Origin: Datisca glomerata
Lineage: Eukaryota > Streptophyta > Magnoliopsida > Cucurbitales > Datiscaceae
Reading direction: 5' to 3'
Length of the DNA stretch: 64,000 nucleotides
NCBI GenBank assembly: GCA_003255025.1
Contig: QANY01008011.1
Span: forward strand, 276,773-340,772
A model generated the notes under the pieces. That model saw only the letters and a list, made by a program, of their open reading frames with translations, did not search any database and was not told the DNA's origin. The position numbers and the translations under genes were made by a program. This document shows positions 12,241 to 23,469 of this stretch, one piece after another. The number at the start of each line of letters is the position of its first letter. Within the stretch, counting starts at the first letter, position 1.

Positions 12241-12849
12241 TATTTACGTGCCATGCCCAAAAGTTTGGGATTTTAGTTTATCTAAAGATTAGACGCTCTC
12301 ATGGAGGTTTTAGGGGTGGTGCTCATAGTTTTTCAAGCTTGCGCAAATTTCTTGAGGTTGAAGATGAACTCTCATTTTCTGGAAGGGACAAATTGGCTCA
12401 TGTGGCAGTGGTAAAGGATGGAGATGACAACTCCTTTTTTGAAGCCTACTATTTCTCTCTCCAATCAAAGTGATGGAGGTGACAGCTCCTTTTTGAAGCC
12501 TACTATTTCTTTCTCCAAAACAAAGTGAAGGAGAGAGGTTCTCGGTTCAAATCTGGAGCCTACTATTTCTCTCTCCCATGAGAGAAATAATTATATTCCA
12601 AATGTGATAGGACAAGGTGGAGATTATTCTCTCTTCATAGATATTTATTTTAATCAAGGTGTCATTTCAGTAGCTAACCAAGGTGCCAGCTCAATAGCTC
12701 CTTACAAGTGCCAACTCAGCAGCTCCTTCTTTATCCAAGGGAAAGAGAAAGTTTAGAGATGAATCTCTTCCCCTCTCTCATAGCAATTTTCCTGAACACG
12801 AGGCAACGCTGGGAAAGAGGTTCCTCCTTCAAGCTCCATCTTCAATAGA
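12241..12849. other. Spacer between opposed LINE ends, with a ~50-bp unit present three times
   Basis: It begins with a short satellite piece (TGCCATGCCCAAAAGTTT, 12250-12267). From about 12430 to 12590 the phrase AAGCCTACTATTTCTCTCTC or close variants occurs three times, each in a unit of roughly 50 bp. The remainder reads open in short stretches (for example KRKFRDESLPLS) and may belong to the 5' side of the right-hand LINE, but I cannot assign it to a domain. Confidence 0.45.
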
Positions 12850-13226
12850 CTCAGGCTCCTCTTGAGGTGGGAGGGGTACCTTTCCTTTCCCCATTACATG
12901 ATTAATGGGTTGCTTTTGTTCACCAAAATTGGTTTTAGCAATTTCTTGGTTGTTTGTTAAATCAAGAGTTCTATGTTTGTTAAGTTCTATATCAGACTTA
13001 TGTTTTTTATGTTTGTCGTACCTTGTGTGGTGTGGGAGAATTTCTAGAGTTTATTTTTTGTAGGCTAAGTTAAGTTAAAGTTAGGACTTGGATAGTTGTG
13101 CTAATATAGCCAATGGTCTTTCTCTTTCCTGTCTTGCTCAGCCAATCTTTTAAGTATGCTTGGTATATGCCCCTTGAATATTTTTAAATTACACTTCGGT
13201 TAATGAAAATTTCACTTACCGAAAAA
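12850..13226 (+). mobile_element. LINE 3' end, plus orientation (right arm of the inverted repeat)
   Basis: Ends with CTTCGGTTAATGAAAATTTC, then ACTTACCGAAAAAA, directly abutting satellite block B. The block contains the ATATGCCCCTTGAATATTTT text typical of plant LINE tails. It is the mirror of 11886-12235 over some 350 bp with moderate divergence. The short A run is the remnant of the poly(A) tail left by target-primed reverse transcription. Confidence 0.7.
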
Positions 13227-13905
13227 AGGTGTCAAAAGTCAGTTCGAGTACATGTCATACCCAAAAGATTCAAATTTTGCCAAGTTCATCTAGTTTGGGC
13301 CTAAACACACCCTTTTGGGCCTTTTTGACTCTGTATGGCAGAAGAAGAACCTAGAATGACCACAACACTCCTAATTCTTATCCAAAACATGTAGTGGGTG
13401 TCAAAAGTTGGTTTGAGTACATGCCATGCCCAAAAGATTCAAGTTTCGCCAAGCTCATCTAGTTTGGGCCAAAACACGCCCCTTTGGATCTTTTGACTCC
13501 GTATGGCACTTGAAACACCTAAATGACCACAACACTCCAAATTCTTATCCCAAATGTATATCGGGTGTCAAAAATTATTTTGAGTACATGCCATGCCCAA
13601 AAAATTGAAGTTTAGTCAAGTTCATCTAGTTTGGGCCTAGACACGTCCCATTGGGTCGTTTTGACTTTGTATGACACTAGAGCCACCTAAAATGACCACA
13701 ATACTCCAAATTCTTATGCCACACGTGTACTAGGTGTCAAAAGTCAGTTCGAGAACATGTCATGCCCAAAAGATCCAAGTTGAGCCAAGTTCATCTTGTT
13801 TGGGCCTAAACACGTCCCCTTGGATATTTTTTTACTCTGAATGGTACAAGGAGAACCTAAAATGACCACAACACTCCAAATTCATATCCCAAACTTGTAT
13901 TGGAT
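13227..13905 (+). repeat. Satellite block B: four ~169-bp monomers
   Basis: Continues the same monomer in the same orientation as block A (GTGTCAAAAGTCAGTTCGAG at 13228 and near-copies about every 169 bp). It ends abruptly at CTTGTATTGG, where LINE ORF1 begins. The array was therefore continuous with block A before the LINE insertions. Confidence 0.95.
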
Positions 13906-15065
13906 GAGGAGACCACACTTTTTGAAGAAAGTAGCGTCACCATTATGCTTCCTGGATGCATCTCTAGAGAGAGTTTGGCTAAGTGGGAATGCTGCCTTGT
14001 GGGTTTCTTTGTTGGTAAGTCCTCTCCCCTTCACTTAGATAAGCTGTTTGCTATGAAGCTTTGGGATAATGGAGGCCTTATTGAGGTTAGAGCTAGTAAA
14101 GATGTCTTCTTCTTTAGATTCTCCTCCATTAAAGCTAGAGAGAGTGTTTTTGAAGCTGGTCCTTGGTTCCTTTTGGGCAAACCCATTATTCTTCAGCCAT
14201 GGCAGCCTAATATCAAATTTTGTAAGGAAAAAGTATCTAAACTTTCCTTATGGGTGAAGTTATGGAATGTCCCTTTAGAACTTAGGTCAGCTGAAGCTTT
14301 GGGGCACATTGCTACTGTTATTGGCACTCATCTCTACACTGACCCTTTGATAGCAAAAGGTGGCAAGCATGAGTATGCTCAGGTTTGTATGGATCAACTC
14401 AATCTAGAGTTGTAAAACACTTTGATATTGATCTTGGAATGGATGGATGGGACCCTATCAATCTCCAAGTAGAGTATGAAGCTTTGCCTAAAAGATGCCT
14501 CAAATGCAACATCTTTGGCCATGATTGTAATGCTGTCCCTCTAGTCCACAAGCATAAACCTCCTCTACCTTCCATTGCCCTCACCACCCATAAATACCCC
14601 AATCTCCTCCCCATACCACCAAAGATCTTTCCTCTCCCCTCCCCACTAACACGTCGACCCCCGAGCTTCCTATGATCCCCATTCCCACCCCTGGCCCCAC
14701 TCATTTATCTATTTCCACTCCCTTTGAAGCCAAATCAAAAGAAGGATGGTCAGTGGTCACAAAAAAAGAAATCTGGGAGAAAGTCTCCTTTGGTTGATAA
14801 AACTAATGTGGACTTTAATTCTATGGAAAAATCTCTTGCTATGCTACCTTACATAAAAGTGACACCTCATTATGACGAAGAGGTCAAGGTGGCCTCGGAT
14901 CAAGCTAGTGATACCTACACCCCTGTGGGTCCACAAACTTTGTCTCAAGATTCTAAGAGCTCCAAGAAGAAGAAGCTTAAGAAGAAAGGGAAAGGTACCC
15001 CTCACACTAGTAAGGTGAAGGGAAATTTGGTCACTAAAGTAACCCATTTCCCTATCAATTTATGA
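13906..15065 (+). pseudogene. LINE ORF1 (DUF4283-type RNA-binding protein with CCHC knuckle), frameshifted
   Basis: The reading begins DEETTLFEESS without an upstream start, so the element is 5'-truncated at the satellite junction. It continues through LVGFFVGKSSPLHLDKL, ALWDNGG-type text, FEAGPWFLLGKPIILQPW and LWVKLWNVPLELRS, the DUF4283 domain of plant L1 ORF1 proteins. Around 14390 the frame shifts, then DGWDPINLQVEYEALPKRC and CLKCNIFGH give a damaged CCHC knuckle in which the last spacing is shortened. A proline-rich and then lysine-rich tail (SSKKKKLKKKGKGTPHTSK) ends in a stop at 15063-15065. In active LINEs ORF1p coats the RNA. The stop overlaps the ORF2 start as ATGA, a compact arrangement. 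Confidence 0.85.
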
Positions 15066-16680
15066 ATAATTTAGCCACTTGGAATCCGAGAGGCTTTAAT
15101 AGCACTCTCAAGCAAGCTGAGGTCAGAAAGTTGTGTAGAGATTTTCAACTGAGTTTGTGCTCTTTTGTTGAAACTAAGGTGAATTTCTCAAAGTTTCCTT
15201 CTATCGCTCAAAGTGTGCTCCCTAATTGGCAGATTCTAGAAAATTATGAGATTGCATGTAGGGGAGGATTTGGGTTGTTTGGGATCCAGAAACTCTTAAG
15301 GTGGGGTCCGTTTTTAGCTCTAACCAGGCTATCTTGTGTAAAATCCTTATGAGACAGTCTGTAATGGTCCTTTTTGATTTTTTATGCATGCTTCAAATTC
15401 TAGCTCTGAGAGAGTGGAGCTTTGGAACGCATTATTCAGCACCATGGCACTTGCGCTCAGTCTCCTTGGCTTATCACAGGTGACTTTAATGAGTCTTTAC
15501 ACCCTAATGAGAAGGTTGGGGGCCATTTTGATTGGGATTCGGGTATGCGGGAGTTTAGGGATTATCTTTTTAGAGTTGAAGTGGAGGAGCACCCTTATAG
15601 TGGCTGCCAATTCACTTGGAGTAATCGCCAAGATGGTGGAGCATATATCATGAAAACAATCCATAGAGCTTTGATAAATTCTTTGTGGTTTAACTCATTT
15701 CCTTCTTCTACTTGCACTTTTCACTCTCCGGGAGCTTCAGATCATAGTCCTATTATATTAAGGGTGGTGGCAGCAATGCGAGGCCCAAATCTTGTTTCAT
15801 TTTCATTGAGTTCTGGATGGATATAGAGTGGTTTTGGCCGGTGGTCCAAAGGGCTTGGGATGTTGAGGTGATAGTTTCAGCCATGTTCAAACTGACATCT
15901 AAGCTTAAATCAGTTAAGAAGGTTCTAAGGAGCTTTAATCAGGCCTCTTGTAATGGTATTTCAGCTAGGGTGAAACTAGAGAGGAGTAAGCTCTTTGCTA
16001 TTCAAGGTGTTCTTGATTTTGATCTAACTAATGCCTCAATACGAACTGAGGAAAAATTAGCTTATAATGACTTCATTGAGCTAAGAAATGCCGAGGAGAG
16101 ATTTTTGAGACAAAAGTCCCGGGTTCAATGGTTGAAATTGGGTGATCAAAATACCTCATATTTTTTTCCAAAAAATGAGGAAAAAGAGGTCTAGAGCTCA
16201 AATTAGTCAGCTTGAAGACCACAATGGTAGGACTTTGACAGATCCATATGAAATTAGCCAGCATGTTATTCAGGCCTTTACTGACTTATTGGGCACTCCC
16301 ACTATTGATAGAGACGTGGATTGGCGTATTCTTTATCCCGAATTGCCTAGAAAACTTGACGTGAATCAGATTGAGCTTCTCAATAAACCAATAACCATGC
16401 ATGAGATTAAACAGGTCATTTTTTGCTTTAATAACTCTAAAGCTCCTGATCCGGATGTATTTTCAGTTGGGTTCTTCAAAAAATCTTGCCATATCATTGG
16501 CAAGGATGTTATTGAGGCTGTTTTGGAGTTCTTTGATCTCAATCATTATTAAAGCAGGTCAACACTACTTCTGTCTCCCTTATCCCTAAGGTCTCTAATC
16601 CTACTAGGGTTAGTGACTATATGATCATTTCTTGTTGTAATGTTATATATAAATGTATTATTAAGCTTTTGGCAGATAAA
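15062..16680 (+). pseudogene. LINE ORF2 (endonuclease and start of reverse transcriptase), 3'-truncated
   Basis: It starts NNLATWNPRGFNSTLKQAEV, the opening of the AP-type endonuclease (EEP fold). Later endonuclease motifs are ITGDFNESLHPNEKVGG and FHSPGASDHSPIILRV, with the GDFN and SDH catalytic signatures kept. A linker (LRQKSRVQWLKLGDQNTSYF) leads into the RT: NSKAPDPDVFSVGFFKK, then after a frameshift near 16550 VNTTSVSLIPKVSNPTRVSD and CCNVIYKCIIKLLADK. It stops there, before the catalytic YADD box, so the RT palm and the whole 3' end are missing. There are further frameshifts at about 15300-15420 and 16190. LINEs normally lose the 5' end, so loss of the 3' half points to a later deletion. 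Confidence 0.88.
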
Positions 16681-16706
16681 TTGACTCTGTATGGCACGTG
16701 AAGCAT
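16681..16706 (+). repeat. Satellite scrap at the LINE/copia junction
   Basis: TTGACTCTGTATGGCACGTG and the following AAGCA match the satellite consensus in the same orientation as blocks A and B. The match begins exactly where LINE RT homology stops and ends where copia homology starts. Confidence 0.8.
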
Positions 16707-17575
16707 CTCCATTAGAAACGTACTTGCCGGGTTGTCTCACAACCCTCCTACTACGTTGAGGCTCCGACTCCTACTATGGTTCTTCCATTATTGAATCAGG
16801 ATTAAGTCCTGATTGGGGAGTCAGTGTTCTCCCACTCAATAATTCCTCTAGCACAAGTGTGCTTCTCAGCTTCACACTTCATATATAGTCATCTTCAAGA
16901 AACCACGCATTCATGCTCATGAAAATTTTCTTGTCTGTTGGAATATAAATGACGTATCCCTTCATTCTCTTGGGATATCCTACAAACAAGCATAATTTTG
17001 ATCGAATGGCCAATTCGCTCATCTTCGGTCTCAGCATATGTGTCGGGAATCCCTATATCCTAAGGTGGCTTACGTACGACTTTCGTGCACTTTATCTTTC
17101 ATATGGTGTACAAAGGCACCGTCTTTGATAGAATTTGGTTCAGTATATATGCTGTTGCTTTCGAGGTACATCCCCAGAATGAATTTGGGAAGGATGATTA
17201 ACCCATCATGGATCTAACCATATCCAATAGAGTTCAATTCCTTCTCCCTGATAGACCATTCTATTCTGGTATGCCAGTTGTTGTAAGCTGAGAAAGAATG
17301 CATTCTTCCTTAAGAAAGTCTTCAAACTCTCCTAGAAAGTACTGTCCACCATGATCAGTTCATAGCTTTTTTATTTGTTTCTCTAATTGCTTCTTGACCG
17401 TAGCTTTGTACTCTTCGAAATTTTTAAAGGTTTCAAACTTTTGGCGCATTAGATAAACATGTCCAAAACATGAGTAGTCATCTGTGAAGGTTACAAAATA
17501 TTCATAACCTCCTCTTGGTTGGATATTCAATGGCCCACATACATCACTATATACGGTTCGAGGCATTGCGTGGTT
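16707..17575 (-). pseudogene. Ty1/copia integrase and downstream linker, degenerate
   Basis: The minus strand reads YSDVCGPLNIQPRGGYEYFV and TFTDDYSCFGHVYLM (integrase core with its first catalytic Asp), then GQYFLGEFEDFLKEEC-type text. Further on come LCLFVGYPKRMKGYVIYIP, FMSMNAWFLEDDYI and RRVVRQPGKYV, the region between integrase and RT. The FVGYP block and the RQP motif are hallmarks of plant copia Pol. Several stops and frameshifts are present. Both ends are ragged junctions next to satellite-derived bases, so this is a fragment and not an insertion with LTRs. Confidence 0.85.
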
Positions 17576-17632
17576 CTTTCACTGAAAGAGTTCAAATTCT
17601 TTTCACAAAATATTCATAACCTCCTCTTGGTT
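17493..17632. repeat. 28-bp exact duplication at the copia fragment edge
   Basis: The same 28 bases (beginning ACAAAATATTCATAACCTCC) occur at 17493-17520 inside the integrase remnant and again at 17605-17632, next to a piece matching the satellite-edge text GAAAGAGTTCAAATTCTTTT. This looks like filler DNA from end joining. Confidence 0.8.
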
Positions 17633-17640
17633 ATTTTTTC

Positions 17641-18719
17641 TTCTATGTAAGATTCACATGTGGGTTGTGATCCCACATTTAAAGTTTACAATGGACCATC
17701 CTTTGTAAGTATTTTAATCCTATGTAGGCTAATGTTAATAAGACGCAAGACCCACAAGTAGGTTAGATCTATTGAGTCAGACTTCAACCTTTTACTATCT
17801 CTTTATAAATCAGTATTTACTTCAGTGTCAATATCATTGGAACTTTGGATTTTACATAGAATAAGTTGTTTATCATGCGCCCAATAGTAATTAAGCATTC
17901 ATTTCTAAAAATACTAATATAATTATCAACGAAATCCAAAGAAAATCCTTATTCAATTATTAGAAACTTTTATAATTGAATAAAATCAAAATCCAAAACG
18001 AAATTCAACACAGAGCATACCATCATATTACATTGTCATAAACTCAAAGAGAAGAATCAACTTTTCTGTAAATAATTCACATCTAACTTAGAAATAACTG
18101 ATCAGTAAAATGGTGCAATTTGGAGGGGAAATAGTGAACTCAAATCCATCTGAAATTCACCCAGAATCATAAATGGGAAATGAACATTTTTGTTCTTTTT
18201 TTCAGATCAGAAAAACTTCATTTTAACCAAAATGACCTTCTAAATCAAAGTATCAACTAGCATAAAAGAGAGGCAAAAATCTAACAAAGACTTATCATAA
18301 ATTGTACATTTGTGATTTTGATAAATAAATAAAAAGAACTATTACCTAGCCTCACAGGTCAATGTACCTTTCTAAAATATATTAAAGACATATTTATAAA
18401 TTGATTAGTGTTCATAAATTTAAAGCGGATTTGATGCAGTCATTCTCAATTTAGTATTATTTTTAGAAAAGAAAAATAGGTTTTATGAAGTTATATAATC
18501 AAGGCATTCTCCATTTATGGTGAAGACACATGCTTGTGATTATAACTAGAATTCAAATTATCTAAAGTTTAAAATAGCTTTCATCTACTATTTTTAATCC
18601 AACTCTGTGAAGGCACATGACATTTCATCTTCTTCCCTACTAGATTTCTTCTTCAACCCGATTCCTGCAATAATCTACAACCCAACTCCTTCCTCTGCGA
18701 GACTTATTTTCTCTCCAAC
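17641..18719. other. AT-rich non-coding stretch
   Basis: No protein-like frame, RNA gene or element terminus is recognisable. It contains scattered A/T runs only. Confidence 0.6.
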
Positions 18720-19010
18720 AAATCATAAATCAAGAATTAAATAGACATAGACTAAATCAAGCCTAAATCAAACCTAAATCAAGCCTGAATCAAATATAAA
18801 TAGAGGACAATGAGAGAACCCTAAATCAAGCCCTAAATCAAACCTTAAATCTAAACAAAGCCTAAATTAAATATCGAGCCCTAAATCAAACCCTAAATCT
18901 ATACAAAGCTTGAATTAAATAGAGCCAAAATCTAAAGAGCCTAGATCAAGCCCTAAATATAAACATACCTAAATATAAATAGAGCCTAAATCAAAGAAGA
19001 CTAAATGGAG
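18720..19010 (+). repeat. Degenerate minisatellite built on CCCTAAATCAAA-like units
   Basis: Variants of CCTAAATCAAG, CCCTAAATCAAACC and CTAAATCTAAACAAAGCC follow each other for about 290 bp, interspersed with AATTAAATAGAGCC. The CCCTAAA word resembles the plant telomere unit, but the units are 10-20 bases long and irregular, so it is not a telomere tract. Confidence 0.7.
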
Positions 19011-19095
19011 AACAATGAGAGAGAGAACAGTCTAGACTAATGGAGAAAAATTAGAGAGAGAATAGTTTAGGTGACTAGATGTTGACAGAGAAAAT

Positions 19096-19119
19096 GAGAG
19101 AGAGAGAGAGAGAGAGAGA
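19096..19119. repeat. (GA)12 microsatellite
   Basis: A perfect dinucleotide run of about 24 bases within a broader GA-rich patch (19010-19260) that also contains CACG-rich text. No gene attached. Confidence 0.9.
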
Positions 19120-19475
19120 TGAAAGAGAGAGGCTGAGAGATTAGAGAATATTACCATGAGAGCACCAGCCGCGAACGCACATAGAGAGAGAGCCGACGAC
19201 AAGGAGAGCCTGGACGACGAAGAGAGAGCGCCTAAAGTTTGCCTGAAGAGAGAGCTAAAGATTAGGGGTGAAAATCACGTGTCGTAGACTGTGAAGCTTG
19301 AAGGAAAGATGTGAAGCTCATAGGGAAAATGTTGAATGAAAAATGTGAAGCTTGGAGAAAGAAAAAAGATTCCTTCATAAGCTTTCGAAGACCTGCAACC
19401 TTTTCAATAGGTCAAGTTTTATTTTTTGATCTAACAGTTGTTAGTCTCCTTAAATGATCTAATGATTAGGAAGAC

Positions 19476-19515
19476 TCCCAGCATCAATGCCGGGAGAAAT
19501 TTTCCCGGCATTGGA
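19476..19515. other. GC-rich inverted repeat, possible transposon subterminal motif
   Basis: TCCCAGCATCAATGCCGGGA is followed after a short A/T spacer by TCCCGGCATTGGA, so the two halves can pair as a hairpin. It stands out in an AT-rich surround. CCGGCATT-type palindromes are common at CACTA and related plant DNA-transposon ends, but no CACTA terminus was found next to it. Confidence 0.4.
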
Positions 19516-20075
19516 GAGGGTATTTTAATTTTTTTTAAACTTAATGTACCTTTTTAAGTGAGAGACATTTTGATCAAATTTATAACTCTTCCATCTCTTT
19601 GAGAACAAAAACTTTCAGATTTAAAAAATAATAATAAATCTTGTTTGATAATATTAGACTAATATTTTACTATGAATTAATTTATTTTAAATTTTTATAC
19701 AACTGAATTTTTATATCTATGTGCATGTTTAGTTGAATTTTCACTCTACATTATGAAAACAAGATTTTCATAGACTTATATACTCCTATTTTGTAAACAT
19801 AATGATTCAATAATTATTTTTTATAAATTCACATAAAATAAATTAAAAAAATAGTTGAAGTATGTCAAATATTTAGAAAAAATGTTAAAGGTGATATTCA
19901 AAATGACCATGGCTTTAATAAATATTTAAAACATCATTTTCTTAATTTTGCTAGAACTTAAAAAAAATCACGGTCACTATACCCGAGACCCGTTACGTAA
20001 CATCCGTTACACCCGATTATCGTGACACCAAAATCACGACGTGACGGAGACCGCGTCCATGATTTAAAACATGAA
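19516..20075. other. AT-rich stretch ending in a GC-rich repeat-like patch
   Basis: Mostly A/T-rich. At about 19965-20070 the base composition changes abruptly: CCCGAGACCCGTTACGTAAC, then CACGACGTGACGGAGACCGC. Patches of this wording, ending in TTTAAAACATG, look like dispersed non-coding plant repeats. No coding sense. Confidence 0.35.
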
Positions 20076-21935
20076 TGTGATCTTCCAACTCTGTGCTGGA
20101 ACCTGTAAGGTAACTTCAAGATAAGTCTTATTAATATGGTGGGGTCTTATCGAATAGTCTCTCACAATCAAGTTAGTATTTGACTAAACTATGTATAGAG
20201 CATTTAGTAATTTTTTAGGTGAATCAAGTTACTTTGACAACTTACTTTTCTTTGTATTTATAGAAATGTGAATATTAGATGGTGGTATGGTATGAGATGC
20301 ATGAAGGACAACAGTTGACCATTTTATGCTTGTTACTAAGCTACTCGGCATACATGTTCCTTACGTGTCATATTAGATGTGGTCAACAACTGAGCTACTT
20401 AGTAGAGGTACACTGCTAAAAAATCAAAATGATACTTAAACGATGCATTTAATGTAAATCAACTTTATTAATGATAAATTATTAATCGTTGCATGTTCTT
20501 TGTCTGTTGAGTAAAGATTTGAGCTCCTAATTTTGTCATTAGTCCATTTTATCTTCTAGTGTCGAGCTGAGTAACATCCGACTTAGATTATATCTTTTAT
20601 ATTATACATCGTCATTTAATAGGTATTGACACGTGACATCATTAGAGAAAACCTGAAACTTTTCCTTAAAAGTTGTCTCCTAAGTCATGCTCTTAAATGA
20701 ATGATTTGAGCTAAGTGTATTTCAAAGTACTTATCCTTGTTATAAATGAATTTTTGTAGAGTATGGCTTGGCGTCTTTGTCAATGTCCATGTGTCAATTT
20801 TCTTACATCATTCTTAGAGATATCTCTGCTATAATTTTTGAGAAGTAATGACGAAGCGCCATTCAAACCTTATACGTGGCTGACACTAGTTGGCCCTCCG
20901 GTCAGTTCGAAAGGTAGGTGCTTGGTATTTCATTTTTAGCATCTTCACTGTTCATATTAAATGTCGATTTGCTTTGCTATTGGATGACTTCGTTTGCAAA
21001 TCTGTTCAAATTCCTATTGTCGATTGAGATTTGGATAGCTATAATGGCTTTTGAGATGAAGGGTATAAAAGGTCAATTTCTTTCATCTTCATTACGCTTT
21101 CAAAATCTCAAGAAGAAAACCCTAATTCTTCTGCAATTTGACCAAAACTTTCCATTTGTTTCTTTGGCTCGTTCAGACTTAGATCTCTATACTTGTTGAG
21201 GCCAAGTAACCTTAAATCCATATGTCGCAGTTCTGATTTTATTTTACCATGGCTTCTTGTTTTTTGTTTGTTCATTTTTTATCATTGTGTGTAAAAAATG
21301 ATAGCTAAAACGACTTTTGATATGGTGTCTAGTTCTTTGGGTAGGTGCATAGATAGGACCCACCTCTTCCTCGACTTGTCATTTGGAAACCAAGGAACAT
21401 ATTAGCCTTGTTTCTGTTAGATGAATCATAGAAATGAGAGTAGAAGCATACTACTAGGCAGATAGGATCTCCTCTGTGTCAAAACCAGAACATCTTAAGG
21501 AAATCTGAGCTGTGTATCATATCCTTAACTATATTCCGCTTAGACTTCCTAATAAAAACAAAATAATTTGAAATGCCCCAGAGAGGGTGAGGTAGCTATT
21601 TATGAGGTTGTATTAGAACATGGTCTTAGGTTTTCTTTTCATTCTTCTCAGAAGGAATTCCTACTTCAATTTGGGACATAGGTCAATTATCTCTGAATAG
21701 TTGGACGTACTTAGGGACTTGGATTTTGTACGACAAATTAGGACTTTATCCATTAAGCTTTGATGATATGGTCTATTTTATATAGCCTTAAAGGTACAAG
21801 AGAAGTCCCAGGAAATTACTAAATTATTGGTGCTAGGATTGCCCTAAAAAATACTGAAATTCTATTATTTTTATCAAACATTTAATGCTGAATAATAATA
21901 AATAGTTTATTTTTGTTGTGACGAGATACAATAAA
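20076..21935 (+). other. Non-coding stretch with LTR-like promoter features
   Basis: There is no credible protein. At 21062-21072 GTATAAAAGG lies about 30 bases before a pyrimidine-rich stretch and an AAACCCTAATTCTTC leader, an arrangement seen in LTR promoters and also in genes. No polypurine tract or TG..CA ends could be fixed. It may be a solo LTR; confidence is low. Confidence 0.3.
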
Positions 21936-22340
21936 AAAGGATTATGAAACAAAACACAAGCAAGATTTTACGTGGTTCGGCCAAATCGCCTACATCCATA
22001 ATGAATTCACTATCAAAGAATAATTACAAACGCCAACAATCTCAAATTCACTCTCAAAAACCAAAAGCCTCAATATACCTAATGAGCGAGAAACACCCTA
22101 CCAGGGCGTCTTGCTCACAGTATGCACTTGCTTCATATACCTGCACTAACATAAACATTGTCTTCAAATCTCACCTTCTTTTCGACTAGTTGCACTCGTC
22201 ACTCTATTTTTCTAAAAGCTTTAACATCTGCTCCACCTTGAACAATGTACCATCCAACTTGTACAAGTTCCTGAAACTTTTGTACCCTTTTATTATCATC
22301 AATGCGCCTCAAGTAACATTCACAGCTTCACCTTTTGTTA
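21936..22340. other. Repeat-derived non-coding stretch (TACGTGGTTCGGCC motif)
   Basis: TTTTACGTGGTTCGGCCAAA followed by CGCCTACATCCA is wording I associate with LTRs or internal ends of many plant LTR elements. Nothing else is diagnostic. Confidence 0.35.
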
Positions 22341-22447
22341 AATACCCATTAACTCAACGAATCAAGTCCTCCTAAATAAATCAAATTCCTTTCGATTGTT
22401 GAATACCCATTAACTCAATGAATCCAGTCTTCCTAAATAAATCAAAT
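22341..22447. repeat. Direct repeat, two copies of ~46 bp, 61 bp apart
   Basis: AATACCCATTAACTCAACGA and the bases up to AAATAAATCAAAT at 22341-22386 recur with four differences at 22402-22447. A local tandem duplication in non-coding sequence. Confidence 0.85.
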
Positions 22448-23469
22448 GAATCAACTTGTGCATCACATCACCAAATGTCTTCACAGTTCCATCAACATTC
22501 TCATTTTCAATGTTCCTTTTCTCTTGAATCTTACATTCTTTATCATCAGCCAACATGATAGTTCCTTCGTTACCGGTCTCATACGTGTCAAACCCATCTC
22601 TATTCCAACACATGTCACTACAAAAATTTAAAGCTTCAATTACGTTGAAGCATGACATTCTGTTATAAAACACCATAAAAACCAGTTCTTCTTCACACTC
22701 AAAGCATGGTGTTTTGCAGTGAAAATAAAAACTCAAAACCCACCTAAAAATCAAAGATCACACTCGAAAAAATTCCTAACCCTCTCCTCGCTTTGAAAAC
22801 TCAAAATCAGAGATCACATGTAAAATTACCAGTGCTTCTTTGCATGGCCTCCTCTCTCAAACCCTTTCATGGTCGCGAGCGCTCCATTTGTAGGTTCTCA
22901 AACTCTACTATCTCTCTCTTCTTTTAGAAAAAAACAATCTCTCTCTCTCTCTCTTTCCCTAAACCCGAGCGCGAGTGGTATTCCCTACTTGTTGGTGAAC
23001 TTGGTTAATCTTCAAATCATCCATAGCTAAGTTCTCTAGCTGGTGGAAATCGACAACAGAAATTAGAAATCAGTTGTAGTCGAGCTCGTCTGATGGAGAA
23101 CTAGATCCCTTGCGCTACTCCCTTTACCAAGGTATTCATCCCTAAAACTCTCTTACTCTCTCTCTCTCTACCCTTGGTGTCACCCACTCTCTATCTCCCT
23201 GTATCTCTCTAACCCTATCTTTGTCCATCATCTCTCTATGGTATTTTCAGCAATATTCAAAGGTTATTTCGACTACTGTGATGGATTTTGGATAAATTTT
23301 TACATTTTGAACTTATTTATAAAATTCTATTTTTGACTAATGTGATGGATTTTAATGGTCAGTGACAGTTTTCTTTCTATGTTTTCTTGGTTGAATGAGG
23401 TCAGTGCTAAGATTCAGGGTTCTTGTTTTGTGAAAAATTTTCAGTGTTCTTTCATTTTTGTTCATTACT
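22448..23469. other. Non-coding stretch with CT-rich patches
   Basis: A weak minus-strand open frame (22410-22754) has no recognisable domain. From about 22915 to 23230 CT-rich patches (CTCTCTCTCTCT) alternate with CCCTAAAC-type text, as in many plant 5' leaders. It could be the downstream flank of the CACTA fragment that follows on the minus strand. Confidence 0.4.

Noticed and set aside
12241..12849. MicroRNA-type precursor formed by the inverted repeat
   Set aside because: Arms are LINE 3' ends and far too long for a microRNA hairpin. At most a source of siRNAs.
22410..22754. 114-residue minus-strand frame as a gene
   Set aside because: No recognisable family, and low-complexity surroundings. 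Possible CACTA flank but unsupported.
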